In this document: positions 22,210 through 29,375 of the stretch, in pieces | Numbering within the stretch: position 1 is the stretch's first letter | Layout of the letters: every line of letters begins with the position of its first letter | The notes under the pieces: generated by a model | Told to the model about the DNA's origin: nothing | Database searches by the model: none | Seen by the model: only the letters and a program-made list of their open reading frames with translations | Translations under genes and position numbers: made by a program | Source: Labilithrix sp. | Lineage (GTDB): Bacteria > Myxococcota_A > Polyangia > Polyangiales > Polyangiaceae | Assembly (NCBI GenBank): GCA_019637105.1 | Contig: JAHBWF010000083.1 | Span: forward strand, 1 to 33,988 | DNA length: 33,988 nucleotides | Reading direction: 5' to 3'

Positions 22210-22235
22210 ATTACCAGTAACCGGTCCTCGCGCAA
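22201..22235 (-). promoter_or_regulatory. Candidate SOS-type promoter and operator of imuA-imuB-dnaE2
   Basis: On the minus strand TTGCGC (22235-22230) and TAATAT (22213-22208) are 16 bases apart and could be -35 and -10. The -10 overlaps an interrupted palindrome TTAC-N2-GTAA (22220-22211) and a GTTCAG (22207-adjacent) that continues into the gene. GTTCAG preceded by CTGGTAATAT partly fits my recollection of the Myxococcus LexA box (CTRHAMRYBYGTTCAGS): 13 of 17 positions. LexA control of imu cassettes is common in other bacteria. The link here is inference. Confidence 0.35.
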
Positions 22236-22372
22236 GGGGGCTCCGCATCCCGGACCGTGGACGAGGCCCGACGGCGGGGGCGCGGCCCGAGCAGGAGCGA
22301 ACATCGCTTCGAAATCGCCCCCTCCCCCGCGCCTCCCTGGGAATCCTGCGCCGGCTCGCGCTAGATAGAAGC

Positions 22373-23254
22373 GTGGACGTCCTCCGACTCCCCGAAGGCG
22401 ATCCCCGCCTCGATCGCCTCGTCGCCATCCTCAAGGAGATGGGCTCCGTGCTCGTCTGCTACTCGGGCGGGATCGACAGCGCGTTCGTCCTCGCGGTGGC
22501 GCACCAGGTCCTCGGCGATCGCTGCGTCGGCATGACGGCCGTGAGCCCGAGCCTGGCGCCGTTCGAGCTCGAGGACGCGGCGAAGGTCGCGCGCGGCATC
22601 GGCGCGCGCCACGAGCTCGTCGACTCGCACGAGATCGAAGACGAGGCGTACGCGCGGAACGACGTCGACCGCTGCTTTCACTGCAAGAGCGAGCTCTACC
22701 GCGTGAGCGCGAAGAAGCAGGTCGACTGGGGGCTCGCCCACGTCGTCAACGGCACCAACCTCGACGATCTGGGCGACTACCGCCCCGGGCTCGAGGCCGC
22801 CAAAGAGGCGGGCGCGCGGAGCCCCCTCGTCGAGGCCGCGCTCACGAAGGCGGACGTCCGCAGCCTCGCCCAGGCGATCGGCCTCGGGATCTGGGACAAG
22901 CCCGCCGCCGCCTGCCTCTCGAGCCGCCTGCCCTACGGCACGCGCGTCACGCGCGAGCGCCTCGCGCAGATCGCGTCGCTCGAGGACGAGCTCCACAAGC
23001 TCGGGATCCGCCAGGCGCGCGTCCGCTGGCACGCCTCGTCGAGCGAGACCGTCACCGCGACGCGCGAGGCCGCCATCGCCCGCATCGAGATCGCTCGGGA
23101 CGAGATGCTCCGCGCCTTCGACGCGCGCGACGCGATCGTGGCCGCGGGAAAGCGCGTCGGCTTCGCCTACGTGACGCTCGACCTCGCCGGCTACCGCACG
23201 GGCAGCCACAACGAGGTCCTCGCCTCCCGCCGCACCCTCCCCGTCCTGTCCTGA
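22373..23254 (+). CDS. larE: LarE-type pyridinium-dithiocarboxylate sulfur transferase (nickel-pincer cofactor synthesis)
   Basis: A 293-residue PP-loop ATPase. SGGIDS (31-36) is the pyrophosphate loop, and GTNLDDLGDYRPGLEAA and ACLSSRLPYGTRVT are LarE signatures. LarE adds sulfur to the nickel-pincer nucleotide that lactate racemase and related epimerases use. Three cysteines are well placed: CFHC (Cys101, Cys104) and Cys181 in ACLSSR. This matches the LarE class that binds a [4Fe-4S] cluster rather than sacrificing one cysteine per turnover. The chosen GTG start lies 33 residues before the P-loop, as in known members. ATG 22439 would begin only seven residues before it. No larA, larB or larC is in the window. 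It diverges from imuA across 163 bp. Confidence 0.88.
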   Translation: MDVLRLPEGDPRLDRLVAILKEMGSVLVCYSGGIDSAFVLAVAHQVLGDRCVGMTAVSPSLAPFELEDAAKVARGIGARHELVDSHEIEDEAYARNDVDRCFHCKSELYRVSAKKQVDWGLAHVVNGTNLDDLGDYRPGLEAAKEAGARSPLVEAALTKADVRSLAQAIGLGIWDKPAAACLSSRLPYGTRVTRERLAQIASLEDELHKLGIRQARVRWHASSSETVTATREAAIARIEIARDEMLRAFDARDAIVAAGKRVGFAYVTLDLAGYRTGSHNEVLASRRTLPVLS

Positions 23255-23275
23255 CGCGCGCGTGGAACGACGCCA

Positions 23276-24100
23276 TCACTGGCCGGCGTCCGTCGTCGGA
23301 TCCGGTAGCGCCACGCACGTCGCCGTTCCGAGATCGCACTGCTGTCCCGGGCATTGGCGATCGGAGAAGCAGCCGACACGGCACGAGAACGTGAGCGGAT
23401 CGCAGACCGGCGCGCTGAGCCCGCAGTCGTCGTTCGACAGGCACGCGACGCACGTACTGGTCAGCAGCCGACAGCGAGGACGCTGACCGGAGCAGGCGTC
23501 GTCGGACTCGCACTCGACGCAGAGCCGCGTCTTCGTCGAACAGAGGCTGGAAGGACAGTCCGCGGGCGCGAGGCAACCCACGCATGCGCCGCTCGGCTCG
23601 TCACAGCGCAGGGCGTCCGCGCAGCCGCCCGTGTCCGCACAGCTCGCGTGACACTCGAAGTCCGCCGACGAGCACGCGTGTCCGGGGGGACAGTCGCTCG
23701 CGCCTCCGTCGACGAGAGGCGCGCTCGGACGGCAACCCACGCACTGCCCCTGCAAGCAGAAGCGCGCGGCCGCCGGGCAGTCCTCGTCGGCCGCGCACTC
23801 GACGCACCCGAGCGTTGGGCTGCACGTCATGAACGGCCCGCACTGGTCTTGCCCGTTCACGCCGCACAGCGCCCCGCTCGAGATCGGGTCCGACGCGTCA
23901 GGGGCGGTGCCACCCTCCTCGTCCGCCGTGGCGTCGCCGGCGTCACCTCCATCGCCGGCGTCGTCATCGACGAACCGCTCCTCACCGGCGCCTTGCGGAC
24001 AGCCGATGAGGAGCAAGGGAAAGAGCAACGCGGCGGATGCGAGGATGAAGAGAGAGCGATCGCGCATGTGGCGGCGCTCGAGCATGCTCCGTGCCCGCAT
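23276..24100 (-). CDS. Cysteine-repeat lipoprotein
   Basis: A 274-residue predicted lipoprotein with Cys34 in LLLIGC. After a Gly/Asp/Ala linker come about six cysteine units of 25-30 residues with the pattern CVxC-x(5-8)-DC-x(6)-C-x(6)-C. Examples are CVECAADEDCP, CVGCLAPADCP, CVECESDDACS and CVACLSNDDCG. Such disulfide-rich extracellular repeats are common in Myxococcota surface lipoproteins of unknown role. The start at ATG 24100 overlaps the TGA of the upstream barrel gene by one base (TGATG), so the two are probably translated together. A start at ATG 24067 is also possible. The C-terminus converges on larE with 21 bp between. Confidence 0.8.
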   Translation of the reverse strand: MRARSMLERRHMRDRSLFILASAALLFPLLLIGCPQGAGEERFVDDDAGDGGDAGDATADEEGGTAPDASDPISSGALCGVNGQDQCGPFMTCSPTLGCVECAADEDCPAAARFCLQGQCVGCRPSAPLVDGGASDCPPGHACSSADFECHASCADTGGCADALRCDEPSGACVGCLAPADCPSSLCSTKTRLCVECESDDACSGQRPRCRLLTSTCVACLSNDDCGLSAPVCDPLTFSCRVGCFSDRQCPGQQCDLGTATCVALPDPTTDAGQ

Positions 24101-24897
24101 CAGAACTCCACCGCGAGCCCGCCTGCCCACGTCTTCGTTCCGACGTGGAGGGCGTCACGCTGGAGGAGGCCGTCGAGCGCCAGCCAGTAGTACTCGACGA
24201 ACAGATGGGTAGCGTTGATACCGACGGCGCTGTCCATGCTGCGCGAGGCCGTCGGATCGATGGCATCGAGCGGGAGGCTGGCGCCCACGGCGAGGAGTGT
24301 GCCCCACGTGATGCTGCGCCCCCTCGTTCCGTCGGGCGAACGGGATGTCCCGCCCGTGTCCCATGCGCGCCAGACGCCGGCGCCGACGCCGATCTTCGTG
24401 AACGGGACGAACGGGACGCCGAGCTCGCGCCAGAGCGCGTCACCGCGGAGGACGGCCGCGAGGTACAGCGGGTAGATGGTGAGCCCGTATTCGTCCCCCG
24501 ACGGCCGACCCGACAAGGTCACCGCCTGGCGGCTCATCGAGACGACGCCCGCGCCGAGTCCCGGGCCGAGCGTTCCGACGAAGGGGACGCGCAGCGTCTG
24601 CCAGTCGAGCTCGAGGCCGATCGCGACGCGCGGCGCATCGCCGAAGCGATCCCGGAATGGCGTCCCCCGGAGTCCGGGCTCCTCGTCGACCGCTGGAAAG
24701 TAGGGCGAGACGCGCACCTCGAGCGCAAAATGCTGAGCGCTCCGAAAGGGGCGCTCCTGCGCGGGAGTCCCCAGCGGGATGGCCTCGGCGTCCTCGGCTG
24801 CGACGACGATGAGGAACGGAGCGGCGAGCGCGGAGAGTGAACGCGAGAGCGAGAGACGCCGAAGGAGACGACGTCGGTTCGAAATGAATGGCAGCAT
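24100..24897 (-). CDS. MXAN_2562-like outer-membrane beta-barrel protein
   Basis: A 265-residue protein. A signal peptide runs from MLPFISNRRRLLRR to AEDAEA. FALEVRVSPYFPAVDEEPG, then GTPFRDRFGDAPRVAIGLELDWQ, then WRELGVPFVPFTKIGVGAGVW and HLFVEYYWLALDGLLQRDALHVG follow, with alternating beta strands typical of a small barrel. The end AGGLAVEF has the aromatic terminal residue expected of an outer-membrane barrel. This pattern matches a family seen in myxobacteria (MXAN_2562 type). Its role is unknown. It is followed by the overlapping cysteine-repeat lipoprotein, which suggests a paired envelope function. The start is chosen for the signal peptide; no ribosome-binding site is clear. Confidence 0.72.
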   Translation of the reverse strand: MLPFISNRRRLLRRLSLSRSLSALAAPFLIVVAAEDAEAIPLGTPAQERPFRSAQHFALEVRVSPYFPAVDEEPGLRGTPFRDRFGDAPRVAIGLELDWQTLRVPFVGTLGPGLGAGVVSMSRQAVTLSGRPSGDEYGLTIYPLYLAAVLRGDALWRELGVPFVPFTKIGVGAGVWRAWDTGGTSRSPDGTRGRSITWGTLLAVGASLPLDAIDPTASRSMDSAVGINATHLFVEYYWLALDGLLQRDALHVGTKTWAGGLAVEF

Positions 24898-25737
24898 GCG
24901 TCGCGACGCAACGGCACCGCGTATGCCATCTGCGATTCGGCTGCGTTCACGCGTGCATCGCGGGAGTGGACGCGTGCGAGCCGCCAAAGTGGCAGCCGCC
25001 CGCCGCCACGCGCGTCGAAACGACAGGCCGCGGCGTTCGGAGGTTGCGCGCGGCGCTCTTCGAGGACGTCGTGGCCGAACCTGTGGAGGACGAGCCGCGC
25101 TTCGAGCGCGCGGGCGAGCGGCGTGCCTGATCGCCGCTACCGGCGTCGACGCGATGGCGAATCGGTCGCCTTTGTTCGTGGAATCACGAGACCGATGCGC
25201 GAACGTGACCATCGCGAGAGCGGGCACCGACGTCGCCATGGCGAGCGTGGTGTAGCGGCGCGGTCACGTCGCAGCGTCGCGTTCTCCTGCGCCTCTCGTC
25301 GTCCCCAGCCGAGTGACGTCGTGGCAAGGGCCGCAGGGAAAAACCATTCCTCGGTCTCGATCCGCCCACTCGCGCGCTCGCAGGGCGTCGACGGCGAGGA
25401 GCGCTTCCGAGGAGCCGAAACGCCGAATCGAGAGGACGACGTGCCTCCGAGGAGATCGTCGACGGTCCGCTCGCTGCTCACGATTTCCGCCAGCGCTCCC
25501 ACGCGTCGGGGCAGAACGGGATGACGACGCCGCTCACCGAACGAGTCTACCGCTGATCCGTCGACGAGATCGTCTCCTGCGCTTTTGACGCGCGCTCGGC
25601 TGCGACGAGGCGGCGCTCACACAACGGAGTGTCCTACGTGGCCCGCCACGAAGAGCGCTCGTTCTGGCCGGCGCGCTCGTCGAGCAGAGACGCTATCGCG
25701 AGCCGAAGCGCGTCCGTGTGACCGGCTGGAGTACGGC
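24898..25737. other. 840-bp region without an intact gene, containing decayed coding fragments
   Basis: Apparent open frames here are mostly Arg-rich shadows. Four short stretches read like real protein in different frames. On the plus strand, RLRAALFEDVVAEPVEDE ends near 25130. On the minus strand, DALRLAIASLLDERAG ends at 25634, and two or three pieces lie between 25264 and 25537. No single frame joins them, so this looks like remnant sequence. The promoter of the barrel gene should lie in 24898-25000. Confidence 0.4.
25264..25537 (-). pseudogene. Possible degraded gene in three frames
   Basis: Reading leftward, a GTG at 25537 opens GVVIPFCPDAWERWRKS and stops at 25478. An overlapping GTG (25481) opens ERTVDDLLGGTSSSRFG in another frame. 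A third frame reads FGSSEALLAVDALRAREW, then RGMVFPCGPCHDVTRLG, and stops at 25264. Each piece has protein-like composition, and the breaks are consistent with two frameshifts. CGPCH could be a zinc or heme site or an HNH-type remnant. The family is not recognised. Two tiny overlapping genes are the alternative. Confidence 0.3.
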
Positions 25738-26802
25738 TCAGCCGGGGTTTCGTGCGCGCCAGTTCTGCGCGACGGTCTGGACGATGGGGATGCGCGCCAG
25801 CGGGTTCGGGTGGGAGCGGAGGAACTGGACCGGGTTGAGGAGGCTCAGCGGGCCGCCGCCGCCGCCGGCGCGCTCGATGCGGGCGAAGTAGTCGAGCAGG
25901 AGGACGCCGCCCGTGTCGGACCACTCGTACTGAGGACGCCGCGCGCGGCCCGCGTCGAGGGCGTTGATGCAGCCCGCCGAGTCGGAGGCCGCCTCGCCCG
26001 CTTGGTTGAAGATCGGCACCACGGAGAGGAGCCGGCCGAGCCGCGCCGGATCGGGGCCGCTGCCCATCGCCTGCCCCTTCGCGCAGCCGGTGTGCCCGAG
26101 GTAGTGGTGCGCGAGCTCGTGGCCGAAGGTGAACGCGATGACGTCGTCGAAGATCTCGCGGGCGCGCGACCAACGGCGCGGATCGGGGCCGAGGTTCGCC
26201 GGGATGATCCCCGAGGGCAGCGCGGCGCGCGCCTTGTCGCTCTTCACGAGCTGCGGCAGGACCGCGTTGCAGTACGCCTCGTAGGTCTGCGTGCCGAAGA
26301 GCTCGTCGGTCGCCTTCGTCTGCGCGATCGCGTCGACCGCCTCGAGGATGCCCGTCGTCGCGGCGAGGAACGGCGTGCCTTGCTCGTCGCAGCCGGCGAA
26401 CGCGTTGACCTCGATCGTCGGATCGAACGTCAGCGGAATGCCGCGCACCAGCGCCTGGTTCTGCGGCGACAGCGCGTTGATGAGCTCGGCGAGGATGTTC
26501 CGCACCTCCTGCTGCTGCGCCGCCACGCCGATGAGCGGCGCGAGGAGCGGCCGCTGCGCGGCGGGCTGCGGCGGAGGTTGCTGCGGCGGAGGCTGCTGCG
26601 GGTACGGCTGGCCGTACGGCTGCTGCGGGTACGGCTGACCGTACGGCTGCTGCGGGTACGGCTGCGGCTGCTGGGGCGCGGTCGACGCCTGGGTGGACGA
26701 CCGACACGCGCTCGCCCCGACCGACAGGCCGAGGACGATCGACGCCGCGCCGCACGCGCGCAAGAGACGGGTGAAGAGAGGAAGCGTAGCCACGAGCGAC
26801 AT
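25738..26802 (-). CDS. M48-like zinc metalloprotease lipoprotein
   Basis: A 354-residue predicted lipoprotein. The signal leads to Cys33 (GLSVGASAC). A Pro/Gln/Tyr-rich linker (PYPQQPYGQ repeats, residues about 45-80) projects the enzyme from the membrane. The protease part has HELAHH (228-233) with zinc His228 and His232 and catalytic Glu229. The third ligand Glu270 is in EAASDSAG, matching the ExxxD motif of M48 proteases. All active-site residues are present, so it should be active in the periplasm. It may act in envelope protein quality control, like BepA or LoiP, but there are no TPR repeats. The start ATG 26802 gives a proper signal peptide. Confidence 0.85.
   Translation of the reverse strand: MSLVATLPLFTRLLRACGAASIVLGLSVGASACRSSTQASTAPQQPQPYPQQPYGQPYPQQPYGQPYPQQPPPQQPPPQPAAQRPLLAPLIGVAAQQQEVRNILAELINALSPQNQALVRGIPLTFDPTIEVNAFAGCDEQGTPFLAATTGILEAVDAIAQTKATDELFGTQTYEAYCNAVLPQLVKSDKARAALPSGIIPANLGPDPRRWSRAREIFDDVIAFTFGHELAHHYLGHTGCAKGQAMGSGPDPARLGRLLSVVPIFNQAGEAASDSAGCINALDAGRARRPQYEWSDTGGVLLLDYFARIERAGGGGGPLSLLNPVQFLRSHPNPLARIPIVQTVAQNWRARNPG
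26601..26675. repeat. 27-bp tandem repeat in the M48-like lipoprotein linker
   Basis: GGTACGGCTG begins units at 26601, 26628 and 26655, a 27-bp spacing that keeps frame. On the minus strand it encodes the nine-residue PYPQQPYGQ unit. The third copy is incomplete. Confidence 0.85.
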
Positions 26803-27064
26803 TTACCAGAGTCGTCCTGAGGGGTCTCACGTTCGACGCATGAGGATGACCTCGGCTTCAAACCGGTGGCTTCAAACAGAGACGTCAACCGGTGGCGCCG
26901 ACCGCGCCGCGAGCGCCGCGCCAGAGTCGGGCGCTCGCGAGCCGGTGAGACGCTCGCGCACCGAGCGTGACCCGTCGCGCGCCCCGCACCGAGCGCGGGC
27001 GCGCCCCCACGTGCCGAGCGCCGGCTCGTACCCCGCACCGAGCGCCGGCGCGCCCGCGGGACGA
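26803..27064. other. Repeat-bearing intergenic region between M48-like and kinase genes
   Basis: This 262-bp gap is same-strand spacing between the kinase stop and the M48-like start. A 25-nt motif occurs twice, starting CCCCGCACCGAGCG at 26982 and 27031, with one mismatch. AACCGGTGGC is repeated near 26861 and 26897. The region next to 26803 should contain the protease promoter. I see no gene. Confidence 0.5.
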
Positions 27065-28864
27065 TCACGGCTCGCCGGCGGTCCGCGACGGCTTCTCCGC
27101 GGCGGGCTCCAGCGCGCGGATCGCCGCGAGCAGCGCGCGCGCGTCCTGGAAGCGATCTTCCGGCCGCTTGGAGAGCGCGCGCTCGATGACCGCGCGCCAC
27201 GCGGGCGGCGCGTCGACGGCTTCCGCCGCGGGCGGGCGCTCGTCCGCGGCGGAGGGCGCGGCCGGCGCGACGCTCGGCATCCGGCGCGACGCCGGCTGGA
27301 CGCCGGAGTCGGTCCGCAGCGCAGCGTCGAGGCGCATCGCGAACGAGCTCGGCGGGCGCGTCCCCGGCCTCCACATGTCCGCGTCCGAGACCGGCGGCGG
27401 CTCGCCGACGAGGCACTCGTAGAGCACCGCGCCGGCCGCGTAGATGTCGCTCCGGTGGTCGATCTCGAGGCCGCTCTCCTGCTCGGGCGACATGTACCCC
27501 GGCGTCCCGAGCGGCGCCCCCATGTTGGTGATGCGCATCTCCTCCCACTCGACGCGCGCGATGCCGAAGTCGAAGACCTTGACGCGCTCCTTCGCCCCGC
27601 CGGACTCCTCGTCCGGGACGAGGTAGATGTTCGACGGCTTGAGATCGCGGTGCACGACGCCCGCCGCGTGGATCGCCACGAGCGCCTCGGCGACCTGCTT
27701 CGCGATCGGCAGCACCTCGCGCGCCGGGAGCCGGACGCGGTACTTGAGCCGCGTCGCGAGCATCTCGCCCTGGAGCAGCTCCATCACGAGGTACGAGGTG
27801 CCGTCCGGGAGGTGGCCGTGGTCGAACACCTCGACGACGTTCGGGTGCCACGAGAGGCCGAGCGCCTCGGACTCGCGGCGGAGGCGGTCGGAGGCCGTCA
27901 CGTCGTGCGCGGTCGCGGCGCGGAGGAGCTTGATCGCGACGGGCACGCCGTCGGTGATGCGCGTCGCCTCGTAGATGACGCCGCTCGCGCCCGAGCCCAT
28001 CCGCTCGCCGATGCGGTACTGCCCCGCGACGACGGAGCCCTCGAGGTCGCCCGCGCCCGCGCGGCTCTCCGTCTCGCGGAGCGCGAGGCTCCGCTCGAGC
28101 GCGCTCACGCGGACCGCCTGCGCGGCCGACTCGATCCGGCGCACGCGGTCGCGCGTCCAGAAGAGCCCGGCGGCCGCGCCGAGGATCGGCGTGAAGAGCG
28201 CCGCGAGCGTCGAGGCCGTCCCCGGGTGCACGGCGAGCGCGGCGCCGCCGGCGAGCGCGCCGGTGAGCGCGCCGGCGACCACGCCGCGCGTGGGGGTCGG
28301 CAGCGGCCAGCGGACCTCGAACTCTTGCGCGTCGTCCTGCTTGTCGCGGAGGACGACGCTCCCGCGCGGGTAGCCGAAGAGCGTCGGGACGACGGACAGC
28401 TCCACCTGGCGCGCGCGCGCGAGCAGGCCGTCCGCCTCCAGCTTCGGATCGTGACCGATGCGGACGCGCCCGCGCCAGTAGCCGGGGCGCGCCTCGAGCC
28501 GCTCCCAGCGCGTCGTCCGGCCGTGCTCGCTGTCGGACGACTCGAGGCGCGCGAGCGCCTCCTCCGGCGAGCGGGTCCCGCGGAGCACGCGGGCCCAGAC
28601 GCCGAGGTTGTCCCGCGCGGCGAGGTACGGCGCCGTCCGCTCGAGGCCGTCGGGGAGCTCCGCGACGAACGCGGCGAGCGCCGAGCGCAGCGCGGCGAGC
28701 GGGAGCAGGCGCGTCTCGTCCTCGAGATCGCCGCGCGCGAGCCGCACCTTGGCGAGCCACGCCTCCGCGGCGGCGGCGCCCTTCTCGGCCTCGAGGCAGG
28801 CCAAGAGCGCCTTCAACCTGGAGGCGCTCGTCTGTCCTGCGGGGTACGTGTGCCGCGCCTTCAC
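27065..28864 (-). CDS. Membrane-anchored serine/threonine protein kinase with N-terminal sensor-like domain
   Basis: A 599-residue protein starting at GTG 28864, with GGA nine bases upstream. Residues 1-187 resemble the helical heme-NO-binding/V4R-type sensor found on some myxobacterial proteins (RWERLEARPGYWRGRVRIGH); this match is weak. Two hydrophobic segments (about 194-212 and 216-236) suggest a membrane hairpin. The kinase domain (283-580) has GSGASGV (291-297), Lys312 in VAIKLL, HRDLKPSN (405-412), DFG (432-434) and GTPGYMSPEQ. All catalytic residues are present. A Pro/Ala-rich insert (about 500-555) breaks the C-lobe before RALSKRPEDRF. The target is unknown. It is a typical Hanks-type kinase of this group. 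Confidence 0.9.
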   Translation of the reverse strand: MKARHTYPAGQTSASRLKALLACLEAEKGAAAAEAWLAKVRLARGDLEDETRLLPLAALRSALAAFVAELPDGLERTAPYLAARDNLGVWARVLRGTRSPEEALARLESSDSEHGRTTRWERLEARPGYWRGRVRIGHDPKLEADGLLARARQVELSVVPTLFGYPRGSVVLRDKQDDAQEFEVRWPLPTPTRGVVAGALTGALAGGAALAVHPGTASTLAALFTPILGAAAGLFWTRDRVRRIESAAQAVRVSALERSLALRETESRAGAGDLEGSVVAGQYRIGERMGSGASGVIYEATRITDGVPVAIKLLRAATAHDVTASDRLRRESEALGLSWHPNVVEVFDHGHLPDGTSYLVMELLQGEMLATRLKYRVRLPAREVLPIAKQVAEALVAIHAAGVVHRDLKPSNIYLVPDEESGGAKERVKVFDFGIARVEWEEMRITNMGAPLGTPGYMSPEQESGLEIDHRSDIYAAGAVLYECLVGEPPPVSDADMWRPGTRPPSSFAMRLDAALRTDSGVQPASRRMPSVAPAAPSAADERPPAAEAVDAPPAWRAVIERALSKRPEDRFQDARALLAAIRALEPAAEKPSRTAGEP

Positions 28865-29108
28865 GTGCTTCCAACCCCGAAGCGTACGCCGATGCGGTCG
28901 CCCCGCGCCATGGCGCGCTCGCGATCCAGGATCGAAGGCTCACCGCGGGACCTCGGCGCCCGCCGGACCGCCGAGGCGAGGAGCCGGCGCCTCGCGCGCG
29001 CGCCGTCCCGCGCACTGGCATCGTCGACCCGGTGCACGAAGGCGCGACTCGGTTGCGCCGATCCTGGAACGTCAGGAGCCGTGAGCAGAGATCAGGCCCC
29101 TGACCGGA

Positions 29109-29143
29109 GATTCGCGCCGCTCGCCCATCGGGCGGCGCGAATC
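29109..29143. terminator. Strong hairpin, possible terminator for the AraC gene
   Basis: GATTCGCGCCG (29109-29119) and CGGCGCGAATC (29133-29143) form a perfect 11-bp stem with a 13-nt loop. It lies downstream of the leftward AraC gene. There is no U-run, so a Rho-independent role is uncertain. Confidence 0.35.
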
Positions 29144-29185
29144 GGAGGCTCAGATCAACCGATCACGGCTATAACGGCCGGGTCG

Positions 29186-29261
29186 TCGGTTCGAGCCTCG
29201 TCCTTCCGTGGTGCCTCGGGCCATCGGTTCGAGCCTCGTCCTTCCGTGGTGCCTCGGGTCA
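29186..29261. repeat. Two tandem 38-bp direct repeats
   Basis: The units start at 29186 and 29224 with TCGGTTCGAGCCTCGTCCTT and are identical but for one base near the end. A degenerate third copy begins at 29262. They are non-coding. Confidence 0.85.
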
Positions 29262-29304
29262 TCGGTGCGCCCGTCCTGCCCGTGGTGCTCCTTCGTACGA
29301 CGAT

Positions 29305-29375
29305 GACGCGGCCGCGCGGCGAAGACGGCGACGCGGCCGGGCGGCTAAGACGAGGACGCGGTCAGGCGGCTCGCC
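29305..29375. repeat. 25-bp approximate tandem repeats running into the AraC gene end
   Basis: GACGCGG starts units at 29305, 29330 and 29355. The last lies inside the AraC-type coding sequence, whose stop is at 29345-29347. The 25-bp unit is not a multiple of three, so expansion would alter the C-terminus. Confidence 0.6.

Larger units (their letters stand above)
28865..29344. other. 480-bp intergenic region with repeats and a hairpin
   Basis: No gene is evident between the kinase start and the end of the AraC gene. It holds the probable kinase promoter near 28880-29000, a strong hairpin at 29109-29143, two 38-bp tandem repeats at 29186-29261 and 25-bp repeats from 29305. Open frames here are Arg-rich shadows. 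Confidence 0.5.

Noticed and set aside
25310-25345. CxxCH heme site as a cytochrome c gene
   Set aside because: The surrounding frame is only about 85 codons, lacks a signal peptide and changes frame. It is more likely a gene remnant.
29186-29261. GGTTCGAGCC resembling a tRNA T-arm
   Set aside because: It is repeated exactly at 38 bp with no acceptor stem, anticodon arm or CCA, so it is a tandem repeat and not a tRNA.
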